A stretch of DNA of 64,000 nucleotides from an uncultured Bacteroidales bacterium (lineage in GTDB: Bacteria; Bacteroidota; Bacteroidia; Bacteroidales; Muribaculaceae), in NCBI GenBank assembly GCA_902792435.1, contig CADAZN010000006.1, forward strand, positions 1 through 64,000, read 5' to 3'. Position 1 is the stretch's first letter. Every line of letters begins with the position of its first letter. The position numbers and the translations under genes are program-made. The notes beneath the pieces are model-generated. The model was not told the origin of the DNA. It did no database searches and worked only from the letters and a program-made list of their open reading frames with translations. Shown here in pieces: positions 51,037 to 59,778 of this stretch.

Positions 51037-51180
51037 ATGGCGGTTACTACGGCTTTTAACACAAATTACCGTGAATTGTCCGTGAATAATCAAACAACTG
51101 GCACTACTCAGAAACAACTTGCACAACGATTGGGCCGCGCTGCGTGTGGGTTTATTTGTCAAACAATAAAAAACAATTAA
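51037..51180 (+). CDS. 47-codon open frame inside tandem repeat copy 2
   Basis: ATG at 51037 to TAA at 51178-51180. Begins MAVTTAFNTNYRELSVNNQ, identical to the copy 1 frame except Leu15 to Ser. Unlike copy 1 it has a promoter-like pair directly upstream (-7 TATTTTTG at 51023-51030), only about 7 bases before the ATG. Any transcript would therefore be almost leaderless. The third copy of the frame stops after 19 codons. Coding status is unproven. Confidence 0.25.
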   Translation: MAVTTAFNTNYRELSVNNQTTGTTQKQLAQRLGRAACGFICQTIKNN

Positions 51181-51347
51181 TATTTTGCATTAGATGGTGG
51201 TTTCTACGGCTTTTAACACAAATTATCGTGAATTGTCCGTGAATTATCATTGAATTATCAGTTTTTGAGTTGGGACGCGCTGCGGGTTGAGTTAAGGGGG
51301 AAAGAATGGGACGTTATTAATTCATTGGCTCTGGTATGTGGAAATAG

Positions 51348-51382
51348 AAAATCGCTTCTGGGCCAAGCCCGGAAGCGATTTT
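51348..51382 (-). terminator. Terminator of the EF-G paralogue gene
   Basis: Stem AAAATCGCTTC (51348-51358)/GAAGCGATTTT (51372-51382) with inner GGGC/GCCC pairing. A- and T-rich arm ends make it usable on both strands. It lies 38 bases after the stop. Confidence 0.85.
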
Positions 51383-51420
51383 CATCGTTATGTAAGGAAA
51401 ATATAGAAGTGACGGGAGTA

Positions 51421-53583
51421 TTAATCCTCGTCCTTGCTTGCTTCCTCGTACTCCTTGAGGAGTTTCTCTTGAACATCGCCAGGAACGAGTTCGTAGCTAG
51501 CGAACTTCATTGAGAATGAAGCACGTCCACCGGTGATAGAGCTCAGTGCGGTAGAGTAGCTTGCCATCTCCTTCAAAGGAATGCGAGCCTTGATGGTCTC
51601 GAGACCGTTGGCACTCGACATGTCCATCATGATACCACGACGGCCGGGAAGGTCGCTCTGTACGCCACCCATAGCATCGCTTGGCACGAGAATCTCAACA
51701 TCGTAGATAGGCTCGAGAACTTTAGGATTAGCGTCGCGGAAGGCCTTGCTGAATGCGTTACGTGCTGCCAGACGGAACGAGATTTCGTTACTGTCAACTG
51801 GGTGCATCTTACCATCGTAGATGCAAACGCGAACGTCGCGAGCGTAAGAACCGGTCAATGGGCCTTGCTCCATGCGGTCCATGATACCCTTAACGATAGC
51901 GGGGATGAAGCGTGCGTCGATAGCACCACCCACGATACAGTTGTAGATAACGAGCTTGCCACCCCAGTCGAGGTCCATCTCTTGCTTGTCGCGGATGCTC
52001 ATCTTGAACTCCTGGTTACCGAAGCGGTAAACATCGGGTTCTGGCATGTCCTCGCGGTAAGGCTCGATGATGAGGTGTACCTCACCAAACTGACCCGAAC
52101 CACCTGACTGCTTCTTGTGACGATAGTCGGCACGTGCGGCCTTGGTGATGGTCTCGCGATAAGGAATCTTAGGCTCGATGTACTCGATTTCAACCTTCTC
52201 GTTGTTCTCGATGCGCCACTTGAGGGTGCGTAGGTGGAGCTCACCTTGACCACTGACGATGGTCTGCTTCAACTCCTTAGATTGCTCGATGAGCCAAGTT
52301 GGATCCTCCTCGTGCATGCGGTTGAGGATTTGTCCGAGTTTCTCGATTTCGCTCTCGTTAACAGGACGGATAGCGCGCTGATACTTGGGAGCTGGATATT
52401 GGATGAAGTCGAATGTTCTCTCGAAATCTTTGTCGTTAAGAGTGTTGCCACGGCGAACGTCTTTGAGCTTAACGGTTGCGCCGATGTCACCAGCTTGCAA
52501 CTCGTCGATGGTGCTCTTAGCCAAGCTACCGCAAACGGTGTTGAGCTGAGTGATGCGCTCCTTGCTGCCTCGGTTCATGTTGGTGAGGTCGGTACCGGCC
52601 TTGATGGTACCGCTCATTACCTTGAAGTAAGAAACCTCGCCGATGTGAGGCTCAACTGTAGTCTTGAAGAAGAAGAGGCTGGTGGGGCCGTTGGGGTCGC
52701 ACTTAACCTCGTTGCCCTCGGTGTCGCAAACGGCGGGCATCTCGGCAGTAGTAGGAACTACATCGCCAAGGAAGTCCATAAGACGGTCAACACCGATGTT
52801 CTTCTCACCGCTGATGCACATTACAGGAATGAAGCTGCAGTCGATAAGACCCTTGCGCATACCATCAACGATTTCCTCTGGGGTGAGGGTGTCTTCCTCA
52901 AGGAATTTCTCCATGAGAGCCTCGTCACCTTCGGCGGCCATCTCGATGAGGGCCATGTTGAACTCCTCGGCACGGTCTTGATAGGCAGCGTCGATGTCGG
53001 TAACAGTAGCCTTGCCGCTGTCGCCGTCATAGTTGTACTGCTTCATTGTCATTACGTCGACGATGCTCTTGAAGCCAGCGCCAGTTGAAACTGGGAACTG
53101 CACGGGAACAACCTTGTTTCCGAAGGTCTCACGCAACTGGTTGAGGGCGTTGTCATAGTCGGCAGCCTCGTTGTCAAGACGGTTGATGGCGAAAATAAGA
53201 GGCTTCTTGATGTTGCCAACGGTGCGATACTGGTTCTGAGTACCTACCTCAATAGCGTTTTGGCCATTGATGAGCATCAGGGCAGTGTCGGTGACGTTGA
53301 GAGCGGTAACGATGTTACCAACATAGTCGTCCATACCTGGGCAGTCAATGAAGTTGAGCTTCTTGCCATTGTTCTCAACGCTGAAGATAGTAGAGAACAC
53401 TGAGTTGCCATACTCTTTCTCAACAGGGAAATAGTCACACACGGTGTTTCCTGCGTCGATAGTGCCGCGGCGATTGATGAGGCCGCAGTCAAAGATGATA
53501 GACTCGGCAAGGGTAGTTTTACCCGAGCCTTTGTTTCCTAATAATGAGATGTTACGAATCTCGTTACTTTTATAAACTTTCAT
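51421..53583 (-). CDS. fusA2: Elongation factor G paralogue, EF-G2-like, lacking the catalytic His
   Basis: 720 residues with all five EF-G domains. The P-loop GNKGSGKT (16-23) is present and G4 reads NRLD (134-137). The switch I motif RGITI of true EF-G is replaced by a YGNSV-type segment (58-62). G3, normally DTPGH, reads DCPGM (80-84): the catalytic His is Met84. Domain IV and V signatures are kept (QSGGSGQFGEVHLIIEP, GVQSDLPGRRGIM). This matches the EF-G2 class described in Bacteroides thetaiotaomicron, which supports translocation without GTP hydrolysis during starvation. The symbol is by analogy. The canonical fusA is not in the window. Own promoter at 53695-53702; leader about 105 bases with a CTCTT/AAGAG hairpin (53641-53654). 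Confidence 0.85.
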   Translation of the reverse strand: MKVYKSNEIRNISLLGNKGSGKTTLAESIIFDCGLINRRGTIDAGNTVCDYFPVEKEYGNSVFSTIFSVENNGKKLNFIDCPGMDDYVGNIVTALNVTDTALMLINGQNAIEVGTQNQYRTVGNIKKPLIFAINRLDNEAADYDNALNQLRETFGNKVVPVQFPVSTGAGFKSIVDVMTMKQYNYDGDSGKATVTDIDAAYQDRAEEFNMALIEMAAEGDEALMEKFLEEDTLTPEEIVDGMRKGLIDCSFIPVMCISGEKNIGVDRLMDFLGDVVPTTAEMPAVCDTEGNEVKCDPNGPTSLFFFKTTVEPHIGEVSYFKVMSGTIKAGTDLTNMNRGSKERITQLNTVCGSLAKSTIDELQAGDIGATVKLKDVRRGNTLNDKDFERTFDFIQYPAPKYQRAIRPVNESEIEKLGQILNRMHEEDPTWLIEQSKELKQTIVSGQGELHLRTLKWRIENNEKVEIEYIEPKIPYRETITKAARADYRHKKQSGGSGQFGEVHLIIEPYREDMPEPDVYRFGNQEFKMSIRDKQEMDLDWGGKLVIYNCIVGGAIDARFIPAIVKGIMDRMEQGPLTGSYARDVRVCIYDGKMHPVDSNEISFRLAARNAFSKAFRDANPKVLEPIYDVEILVPSDAMGGVQSDLPGRRGIMMDMSSANGLETIKARIPLKEMASYSTALSSITGGRASFSMKFASYELVPGDVQEKLLKEYEEASKDED

Positions 53584-53694
53584 GAAAATTATAAATGAAA
53601 TTAAATGATTTGAATTTACTTGCTTCTTATTAATATAGGGCTCTTAATCAAGAGTTTAAGCCACTTTAAAAATGACTACACCCTTTTGAGCCTA

Positions 53695-53702
53695 CAAAGT
53701 TA
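53695..53702 (-). promoter_or_regulatory. Promoter of the EF-G paralogue gene
   Basis: The minus strand reads TAACTTTG (TAnnTTTG), about 112 bases before the start, leaving a leader long enough for post-transcriptional control. Confidence 0.65.
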
Positions 53703-53828
53703 GTGATTTAATTCCTAAAAAATAAATTTTTTTCCAACAAAGTATTGATTAATTTCTTTTTCTTGCACTTTTATCTTTTGATACACCCTTTAAATTGTCA
53801 TTCACTTTGCAACTTAATCAAAAAATAC

Positions 53829-53836
53829 TATTTTTG
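53829..53836 (+). promoter_or_regulatory. yraN promoter
   Basis: The -7 box TATTTTTG, 33 bases before the yraN ATG, divergent from the EF-G paralogue promoter. Confidence 0.7.
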
Positions 53837-53869
53837 CATTGGAAAAAAACTCAACAATAAAACTTTGTT

Positions 53870-54247
53870 ATGGCACGGCACAATCAGTTGGGAAAGGCTG
53901 GTGAGAAGGAGGCTGTGGAGTTTCTCATCAAGCAGGGGTTGACCATAAGGGAGACCAACTGGCGTATGGACAAGCTCGAAATCGACATCATTGCCCAGGA
54001 GCCAGGCATGGTGCTTCACGTTGTGGAGGTGAAGACTCGCAGCAATGATGAATATTTCGACCCAATGCGGTCGATTACTCGTGCCAAGAAACAGCACATG
54101 GTGGCCTCGGCCAATGCCTACATCAATTATTTTCAGTTGCAATGCGAAATTCAGTATGATGTGATAATTCTCATTGGCTCTCCAGGCAATTTTAAGTTGG
54201 AGTATTATCCCGACTTGTTTGTGCCAAGTTTGAAGACTTATCGTTGA
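53870..54247 (+). CDS. UPF0102 (YraN) family endonuclease-like protein
   Basis: 125 residues. YraN proteins have a restriction-endonuclease-like fold and are usually found beside DNA-repair or rnh genes; their role is not settled. Motifs: GKAGEKEAVEFLIKQG, TNWRMDKLEIDIIAQ and HVVEVKTRS. These give the E..E-I-D..VEVK metal-binding pattern of the fold. It has its own promoter. The next gene begins 13 bases after its stop, so the metallophosphoesterase may be read through from here. Confidence 0.9.
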   Translation: MARHNQLGKAGEKEAVEFLIKQGLTIRETNWRMDKLEIDIIAQEPGMVLHVVEVKTRSNDEYFDPMRSITRAKKQHMVASANAYINYFQLQCEIQYDVIILIGSPGNFKLEYYPDLFVPSLKTYR

Positions 54248-54260
54248 AAAACAATTTATT

Positions 54261-56108
54261 ATGATAAAACACATTTCATTCTTTAAGATTTTATTAGTCG
54301 CTGCCTTGTTGATGGTGGCTAGCACCGCAATGGCACAAAAGTTTGCCATTCTGAGTGACATTCATGTAACACCAGGTAATGCCAACGAGGGCAAGCTCAA
54401 AGAGGCTGTTGCTGAAATCAATGGCTCTGATGTTGATGCGGTGATTGTTAGCGGCGATCTTACCAACGAGGGCAGCGATGTGCAGCTGCGCAATGTGAAG
54501 TCGATGCTTGACGGCATAACAAAGCCGCTTTATGTGATACCTGGAAACCACGAGAATAACTGGAGCCAGAGTGCCTGCAAGACGTTTAATGACTTGTGGG
54601 GTAACGACCGCTTTGTGTTCACTGTGGGCAAACTGGTGGTGATAGGCATGAACTGCGGCCCATTCATGAAGATGGGCGATGGGCACATCAAGCAGGAAGA
54701 CCTCACGTGGCTTGATAAGACACTCAGCGAGATGGTGAAGCCGGGCATGAAGGTGCTGAGCGTGAACCATTATCCACTGCTTGATGACCTTGACAACTAT
54801 GATGAATATGCTCGTATATTGACGAAATATCCTGTGATCACTCACCAAAATGGTCATTGGCACCGCTGGCGCCAGTATGAGACCGACGGCATCATCGGCT
54901 TGATGGTGCGCTGCCTAGATATGGGCGATGGCGACTATGGCTACACGCTCATGGACATAGACCTTGATCACGATTGGATTCATGTGTATAACAAGACCAT
55001 CGGTAAGGAACGCGATATACGTTATGCCTATAAGATAAACACTGAGTATTCTTCAACATCGAGATGCACTTTTGCTTCGTTTGTTAATGTTCCTGATGGT
55101 TTTAAAGTTGAAAAAGTGTATGTCGACGAGGCGTCGATTTTCACTCGCCTGGGTATTGATAAGGACAATATCTACTTTGGTAACTCGATGGGTTACCTGC
55201 GCGTGATTGACAAAAAGAAAGCTAAGCTCAAGTGGGAATATAAGACCGAGAGTATGCTATTCTCGCGCCCTGCTGTTGCCGATAAGGTGGTGATTCTTCC
55301 CACTGGCGACAAACGTCTGATTTGGCTTGATAAAAAGACAGGCAAGGTGCTGAATGAAGTTGCTGCCGAGGGGCCATATGTTGCCGATGGTGTCATCGCT
55401 GATGGCGTGCTCTATCAGGGCGGTTTCAAGACTTTCCAAGCTTGGGATGTGAATGCGAAGAAGCTGTTGTGGGAATATAATAACATCAACAACTATTGTC
55501 AAGCTGAGCCGTTTGTTGGCAAGAAAGATATCATCTTTGGTGCTTGGGATACTAACTTGCGCTCGCTTGACCGCAAGAGCGGAACGCTCACCTGGTCGTG
55601 GAACAATGGCAAGACAACAAACCTGTACAGCCCAGGCAATGTGGTACCAGCTGTGACTGAGAATAGGGTAGTGATAGTTGCCCCTGACCGCAATTCCACT
55701 GCCATTGACCGTGCCACGGGCAAGCAGTTGTGGCGTCATCACGACAATGCTGTGAAAGTGCGTGAAAGCCTGGGATTGAGCGAGGATGGTAAGCGCGCCT
55801 ATGCCAAAACAATGGACGGCACCATTGTAGCGATGGACACTGAGAGCGATGACTATCACCAGCTGTGGGACACCGATTGTGGCTTTGGCTACGAACATGC
55901 TCCGTGCATTGTGCTTGAGAAGGACGGATTTATCTATGCAGGCTCGCGCCGTGGTATGCTTGCTGTGCTCGACGCAGCCACAGGCAAGCTGTTGTTCAAG
56001 TACAAAATGGGCAGTAGCGAAGTCAACGGCTTTGAAGTTGACCCCGCTACTGGTGATATCTACTGTTCACTGATTGAAGGCACCATTTGGCGCATCACCA
56101 AGAATTAA
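54261..56108 (+). CDS. Secreted metallophosphoesterase fused to a PQQ-type beta-propeller
   Basis: 615 residues. Signal peptide (about 5-26), then a calcineurin-like phosphoesterase domain (about 27-255). Metal ligands: SDIHV (Asp33, His35), VSGDLTNEG, PGNHENN, SVNHYPLL and NGHWHRW. The C-terminal half (about 300-615) is a quinoprotein/PQQ-like propeller. Its repeated strands include GKVLNEVAAEGPYV, AKKLLWEYNN, SGTLTWSWNNG, TGKQLWRHHDN and TGKLLFKYKMG. The phosphoesterase part should hydrolyse a phosphate mono- or diester in the periplasm or outside the cell. The propeller may bind substrate or partner. Substrate unknown. It sits between yraN and the DUF4855 lipoprotein on the same strand. 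Confidence 0.8.
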   Translation: MIKHISFFKILLVAALLMVASTAMAQKFAILSDIHVTPGNANEGKLKEAVAEINGSDVDAVIVSGDLTNEGSDVQLRNVKSMLDGITKPLYVIPGNHENNWSQSACKTFNDLWGNDRFVFTVGKLVVIGMNCGPFMKMGDGHIKQEDLTWLDKTLSEMVKPGMKVLSVNHYPLLDDLDNYDEYARILTKYPVITHQNGHWHRWRQYETDGIIGLMVRCLDMGDGDYGYTLMDIDLDHDWIHVYNKTIGKERDIRYAYKINTEYSSTSRCTFASFVNVPDGFKVEKVYVDEASIFTRLGIDKDNIYFGNSMGYLRVIDKKKAKLKWEYKTESMLFSRPAVADKVVILPTGDKRLIWLDKKTGKVLNEVAAEGPYVADGVIADGVLYQGGFKTFQAWDVNAKKLLWEYNNINNYCQAEPFVGKKDIIFGAWDTNLRSLDRKSGTLTWSWNNGKTTNLYSPGNVVPAVTENRVVIVAPDRNSTAIDRATGKQLWRHHDNAVKVRESLGLSEDGKRAYAKTMDGTIVAMDTESDDYHQLWDTDCGFGYEHAPCIVLEKDGFIYAGSRRGMLAVLDAATGKLLFKYKMGSSEVNGFEVDPATGDIYCSLIEGTIWRITKN

Positions 56109-56143
56109 CATATTAGAAATAACAAATCACAGATAAAACAAAG

Positions 56144-57655
56144 ATGAAAAAAGTACTATTTATTTTAGTGATGCTCATGTGCATCAGTTGTAGTCCAAAA
56201 ACCGACGTTACCAACACTGTTGTTGCCAAAAATGGAAACAACAGCGTTGTCGACGAAATATATGGCTTAGATGAAGTGTCATATACTCAATATGCTGAAT
56301 ATGTTGATAAGGCAAAAGGATCAAGTCCTGATAACTCCAATATAGCAGATTCCAATATAGTGCCCTCTGATATAGGTGATTCAAATACATCTTCAAATGT
56401 ATATAACTCCAAAACAGATGATATGATACTAATCTATTATGGCAATAAAAAAAGGTTGAAGTGGGGTAAATCTGAATTGGAAAAGGTTGTGATGCATACA
56501 TTTCAAGATGGACATAAAGATTGGTTTTTCCCTTCTTTTCTTTATTTGGAATTCAAGAATGACATGAGTCTTAGATTCGGTGATAATCAGCCAGGTGATG
56601 AGCCAGCAAATAAAGAGAGTTGGGAATGGTTGCTGAATAGGTATTTTTCAACTGCATATAATGATGGTAACTATGAGGGGCTAAAGGCTCTTGATGAATG
56701 CATTGAAAGTTGTAAGAAGAGATTAGGAGAGCCAAGGTTTAAACACAAAGTTGTTTTAACTGTACCTTCACCATGTACTAATTATACAGAATGGGGGAGT
56801 ATTAAAGTGAATGGTAGAACCATAAAATTAGATTTTAGAAATACTAACCATAAATTAGAAGCAGTAAAATGGTATATTAATGAGCTTATTACAAGATTCA
56901 AGGCGCAACATTATAAAAATATCACACTTGAGGGTTTGTATTGGGGTGAAGAAAACACTACGATGACAAGTTGGCATAAAGATAAAAAATCAGGAAAATG
57001 GACTAATAAAATAGGAGATAAATTTGATTATGTTTTTGACACAAATGCTAAAAGGCATAATGACATAGTAGTTAGTATTGGCAATTATATTCATTCAATA
57101 AAAGGCCTAAAATTCTATTGGATTCCTTATTGGAATGCTTATGGCAGCGAAAATAAGCGATGGAAGAATATATTAGGTTTTGATAGATGTGACATCCAAA
57201 CTGGCTATTTTTGGGGGACTCCCGATCTTCCTAGGGGTTCTAAACCATTTAGAACGATATCAGATCTAAGAAGAATATGTGATGCAGTTATAAATGATGG
57301 TAAAGGGTTAGAATTTGAGGTCTCTGCCGATTTGTTTGTACCTTGTTATGGCAAGCTTAAAAATAAACGAGATGTAGAACGCCCTTACGATATTGTAAAA
57401 GTTGATGGTTGCAAAAAAACTCAAAAAGAAATGAAAGCTATGGGATATACTCGTTTCAACTATAATCCATGCTTGTTGGCAAGATTCAGAAATATGATGG
57501 ACGTGTTTGAAGAACAAGGAGTTTTTAATCATGTTAATATATCTTATTATTTTGATAACTCAACAATACTAGATTTGTGTAATTCTAGAGACAAAGAGAT
57601 AATTGAGCTTATTGACCGCTTGGCCCGTCACATTTCTCGAAGAAATAAGAATTAA
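56144..57655 (+). CDS. DUF4855 lipoprotein
   Basis: 503 residues. Lipoprotein signal MKKVLFILVMLMCISC (Cys16), followed by a low-complexity stretch with repeated S-N-I/S-D-I units (about 60-85). The rest matches what I recognise as DUF4855: LIYYGNKKRLKWGKSELEKV, VLTVPSPCTNYTEWG, ITLEGLYWGEEN, GLKFYWIPYWNAYGS, DIQTGYFWG and LEFEVSADLFV. This family looks like a TIM-barrel glycan-active protein of surface glycan systems, but no activity is known to me. It is markedly more AT-rich than the genes around it, as are the WG-repeat genes, which hints at separate ancestry. It starts 35 bases after the metallophosphoesterase stop. Confidence 0.7.
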   Translation: MKKVLFILVMLMCISCSPKTDVTNTVVAKNGNNSVVDEIYGLDEVSYTQYAEYVDKAKGSSPDNSNIADSNIVPSDIGDSNTSSNVYNSKTDDMILIYYGNKKRLKWGKSELEKVVMHTFQDGHKDWFFPSFLYLEFKNDMSLRFGDNQPGDEPANKESWEWLLNRYFSTAYNDGNYEGLKALDECIESCKKRLGEPRFKHKVVLTVPSPCTNYTEWGSIKVNGRTIKLDFRNTNHKLEAVKWYINELITRFKAQHYKNITLEGLYWGEENTTMTSWHKDKKSGKWTNKIGDKFDYVFDTNAKRHNDIVVSIGNYIHSIKGLKFYWIPYWNAYGSENKRWKNILGFDRCDIQTGYFWGTPDLPRGSKPFRTISDLRRICDAVINDGKGLEFEVSADLFVPCYGKLKNKRDVERPYDIVKVDGCKKTQKEMKAMGYTRFNYNPCLLARFRNMMDVFEEQGVFNHVNISYYFDNSTILDLCNSRDKEIIELIDRLARHISRRNKN

Positions 57656-57676
57656 TGATTTCTAAGCATAAGAATT

Positions 57677-57722
57677 GAGATTAAGCCCCCATCAGCAATC
57701 ATTGCTGTGGGGGCTTAATCTC
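57677..57722. terminator. Long bidirectional terminator
   Basis: Arms GAGATTAAGCCCCCA (57677-57691) and TGGGGGCTTAATCTC (57708-57722), extended inward by CAGCAAT/ATTGCTG. It separates the convergent DUF4855 and DUF3857 genes. Confidence 0.85.
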
Positions 57723-57750
57723 TCATTAGATTCAATTGGATGTACTTGAA

Positions 57751-59760
57751 TTAGTTCTTTTTCTTGATGATGAAAGGTGCCTTGCTGTGCTTGGCTATTC
57801 TGTCGACAAGGATTTTAATTCCATTGTAGTCTCGTTTGTTGAAAATCAGTCGGTTGATTAAAAGATGAGCTGATACTTTGACGTTGCTAGCTGTTGAGCT
57901 AGGGGTGATTGTCATTGCAAATGTTTTGTCGCTGGTGTTCTGCGATATTGGAGCTGGCACATCGGCAACTTCCCATCCTTCGGGTATTGTGAGAGAGATT
58001 TCGATTGTTTCATCCACTTTAGTTGGGAACTCGATGGGATTATAGCGAGTGTCATTTTTAAATAATCCTTGGTCAATCAATGGAACTATGAGCTGTGGCA
58101 AGGTGATAACGCCATTGTCGCAGTTGAGCTGGCTACTGAAATTGATGATTTCGGTGACGGGCATTTCAATGTCGTCAATCCCCTGAGATTTGTAGTCGTT
58201 TATGGTTATTTGCGATGATTGAAGTTTCTTGTTAGGGCACTCATCAACGCGTTTTTTAATGGCTTCTCGCATTTGTTCGGCCGCTTTATCGCGATAAGTG
58301 CTGACGCAAGTTGCTGTCAATTTTCCGTTTTGATCGATGTCGCCAGTTATTCTATATGAGGCTCGATATAATCCTTTGTCCTCAAGATTTATCCAGGGGT
58401 TGTTGTTGCCTTTCTTAATAACTCGAGCCTTGCTGACTAGGAATTGGGTGGGCAAGATATCGATAGCAGCGTTCTCGACCGAACCGTCGAAGACTTGGAA
58501 TTTATCGCCCCTGTCAATCACAACTATTGAGGAAGATATAGTCTTCATTGTGGGGTGGTTTTCGTCGATTATGTCACAGTCGCGAGTGCTTATGACTGCT
58601 GGATAGGCTTTTATATCGGCATCGTCGAGCATGGCAATGAGCAAGAAGTTGATGTCACTATTGTTGCCGTTTCCTCTCTTTATAACTTGATTGGTTGGGC
58701 TACCATAGAGGCTGTAATTGCCATTCCATTTCACATGTTGGCGCAGCAGTTTAATTGTTGCCATAATCTTCTCGTCATCATTCTTCATTTGAAGGATACC
58801 AGCTTTCTTCATCTCTTTCTTGAAAGGGTTGTTCTTCAACAGCTTACCGAAGTTGTTATGCTTGAGAAGATGCTGGTCGATTTCATCCCATGTCATCGAG
58901 TAAGTATTCTTGGTGTGACGGGGCAACGACTCGTTGTTGATGTCGATGATTACGCGTTGAGCATAGGCTTGCGGTGAGAAGATTAAAGGCTCGTCTTTCA
59001 GTGGTGTCAATTTGCGTCCCTCAAAAACAAAGTTTACTCCCAGTGATTCGTACTCCGATCCTGCAGTCTCCATGATGTAAAGAGAGCGTTTGTTGGTTCT
59101 CTCTTGCGTAATGCGGCTAGTGTTATATTCATTACCAATCATTTGAATATAGAATCCAAACCATTCGGGAATAGTTACGTCATATTTTGTATAGGCCACA
59201 GGCATTTCACATTGAGCTACCCAATCTTTAACTTCAAGATACAGGTCGCTGGTGATAGTGTACTCATATTCTATAACTGAACCTGCCTTGACATCAGGGA
59301 AAAGAAGCGTCATCACCTTTTCTTTAGGGTTTGGCGCTTTCATGGTGTTAATCATGTCGCTAGTCAGCTCGCTTCTTTCGAGTCGACCATTCACTAGATT
59401 AAAAGTGGCGCCTTTGACGTGGCTGACTTCCTCTCTGTTTCCCTCAACACCGTCATTGACTGTGTAATAAATGTCAACGTTGGCATGGTTTATGCCTTCA
59501 GGTTTTAGTATTTTAATTCGGCCCTTAACCTCATAAAGCACTTGGATGACATCTTTGGTGTTGACATAATGTACGTCGGTGGTCTTGCAAAGCACCACGG
59601 CGTCGGCATTAGGGTCAGGGTCATAGTTTGTCATATCTAGCTCCTGTTGGGTAGGTTGCCCCCATTTAAGATTAGGTTCAGCTAGTGCTTGTGCCATAAT
59701 ATTGCTTGAAGCAAAGAATAATGTGACAAGTAATAATGTAAATGTTATTGATTTCCTCAT
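57751..59760 (-). CDS. Secreted DUF3857 protein with transglutaminase-like domain lacking the catalytic Cys
   Basis: 669 residues with signal peptide (about 1-24). DUF3857 domain (about 55-240: KTTDVHYVNTKDVIQVLYEV, LLFPDVKAGSVIEYEYTI). A transglutaminase-like core follows (about 330-440: LLRQHVKWNGNYSLYG, RGNGNNSDINFLLIAMLDDA), then a DUF2569/3858-like beta C-terminus. In active transglutaminase folds the helix starts with a Cys (pattern G-x-C-x-D). Here it reads GNNSD, so peptidase or transferase activity is unlikely. Many Bacteroidetes homologues, as I remember them, share this. Probably a periplasmic binding or structural protein. It lies 18 bases after hemW, last gene of the hpt operon. 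Confidence 0.8.
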   Translation of the reverse strand: MRKSITFTLLLVTLFFASSNIMAQALAEPNLKWGQPTQQELDMTNYDPDPNADAVVLCKTTDVHYVNTKDVIQVLYEVKGRIKILKPEGINHANVDIYYTVNDGVEGNREEVSHVKGATFNLVNGRLERSELTSDMINTMKAPNPKEKVMTLLFPDVKAGSVIEYEYTITSDLYLEVKDWVAQCEMPVAYTKYDVTIPEWFGFYIQMIGNEYNTSRITQERTNKRSLYIMETAGSEYESLGVNFVFEGRKLTPLKDEPLIFSPQAYAQRVIIDINNESLPRHTKNTYSMTWDEIDQHLLKHNNFGKLLKNNPFKKEMKKAGILQMKNDDEKIMATIKLLRQHVKWNGNYSLYGSPTNQVIKRGNGNNSDINFLLIAMLDDADIKAYPAVISTRDCDIIDENHPTMKTISSSIVVIDRGDKFQVFDGSVENAAIDILPTQFLVSKARVIKKGNNNPWINLEDKGLYRASYRITGDIDQNGKLTATCVSTYRDKAAEQMREAIKKRVDECPNKKLQSSQITINDYKSQGIDDIEMPVTEIINFSSQLNCDNGVITLPQLIVPLIDQGLFKNDTRYNPIEFPTKVDETIEISLTIPEGWEVADVPAPISQNTSDKTFAMTITPSSTASNVKVSAHLLINRLIFNKRDYNGIKILVDRIAKHSKAPFIIKKKN

Positions 59761-59778
59761 ATTAATAAATAAATTTGA

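Larger units (their letters stand above)
50835..51290. repeat. Tandem repeat of a 159-bp unit, about 2.8 copies
   Basis: Copies start at about 50835, 50994 and 51153, anchored by TTTGTCAAACAAT. Copies 1 and 2 differ at only a few positions. Copy 3 diverges in the middle and is shortened, but regains the match at GACGCGCTGCGGG. Each unit has an AT-rich part, then GGCTTTTAACACAAATTA with CGTGAATT iterations, then a GC-rich part (GGGCCGCGCTGCGTG). Copy 2 contains a promoter-like pair, TTTG 50997-51000 and TATTTTTG 51023-51030. The units are contiguous with no spacers. The CGTGAATT iterations recall non-coding repeat families in Bacteroidales intergenic regions (from memory). Confidence 0.85.

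Noticed and set aside
50835..51290. CRISPR array
   Set aside because: The units are contiguous 159-bp tandem copies without unique spacers, and no cas gene is present.
52234..53088. 284-codon frame opposite the EF-G paralogue, and similar long frames opposite clpB and ppdK
   Set aside because: Long antisense frames are common in highly expressed genes with biased codons. None has a family motif, signal peptide or promoter.
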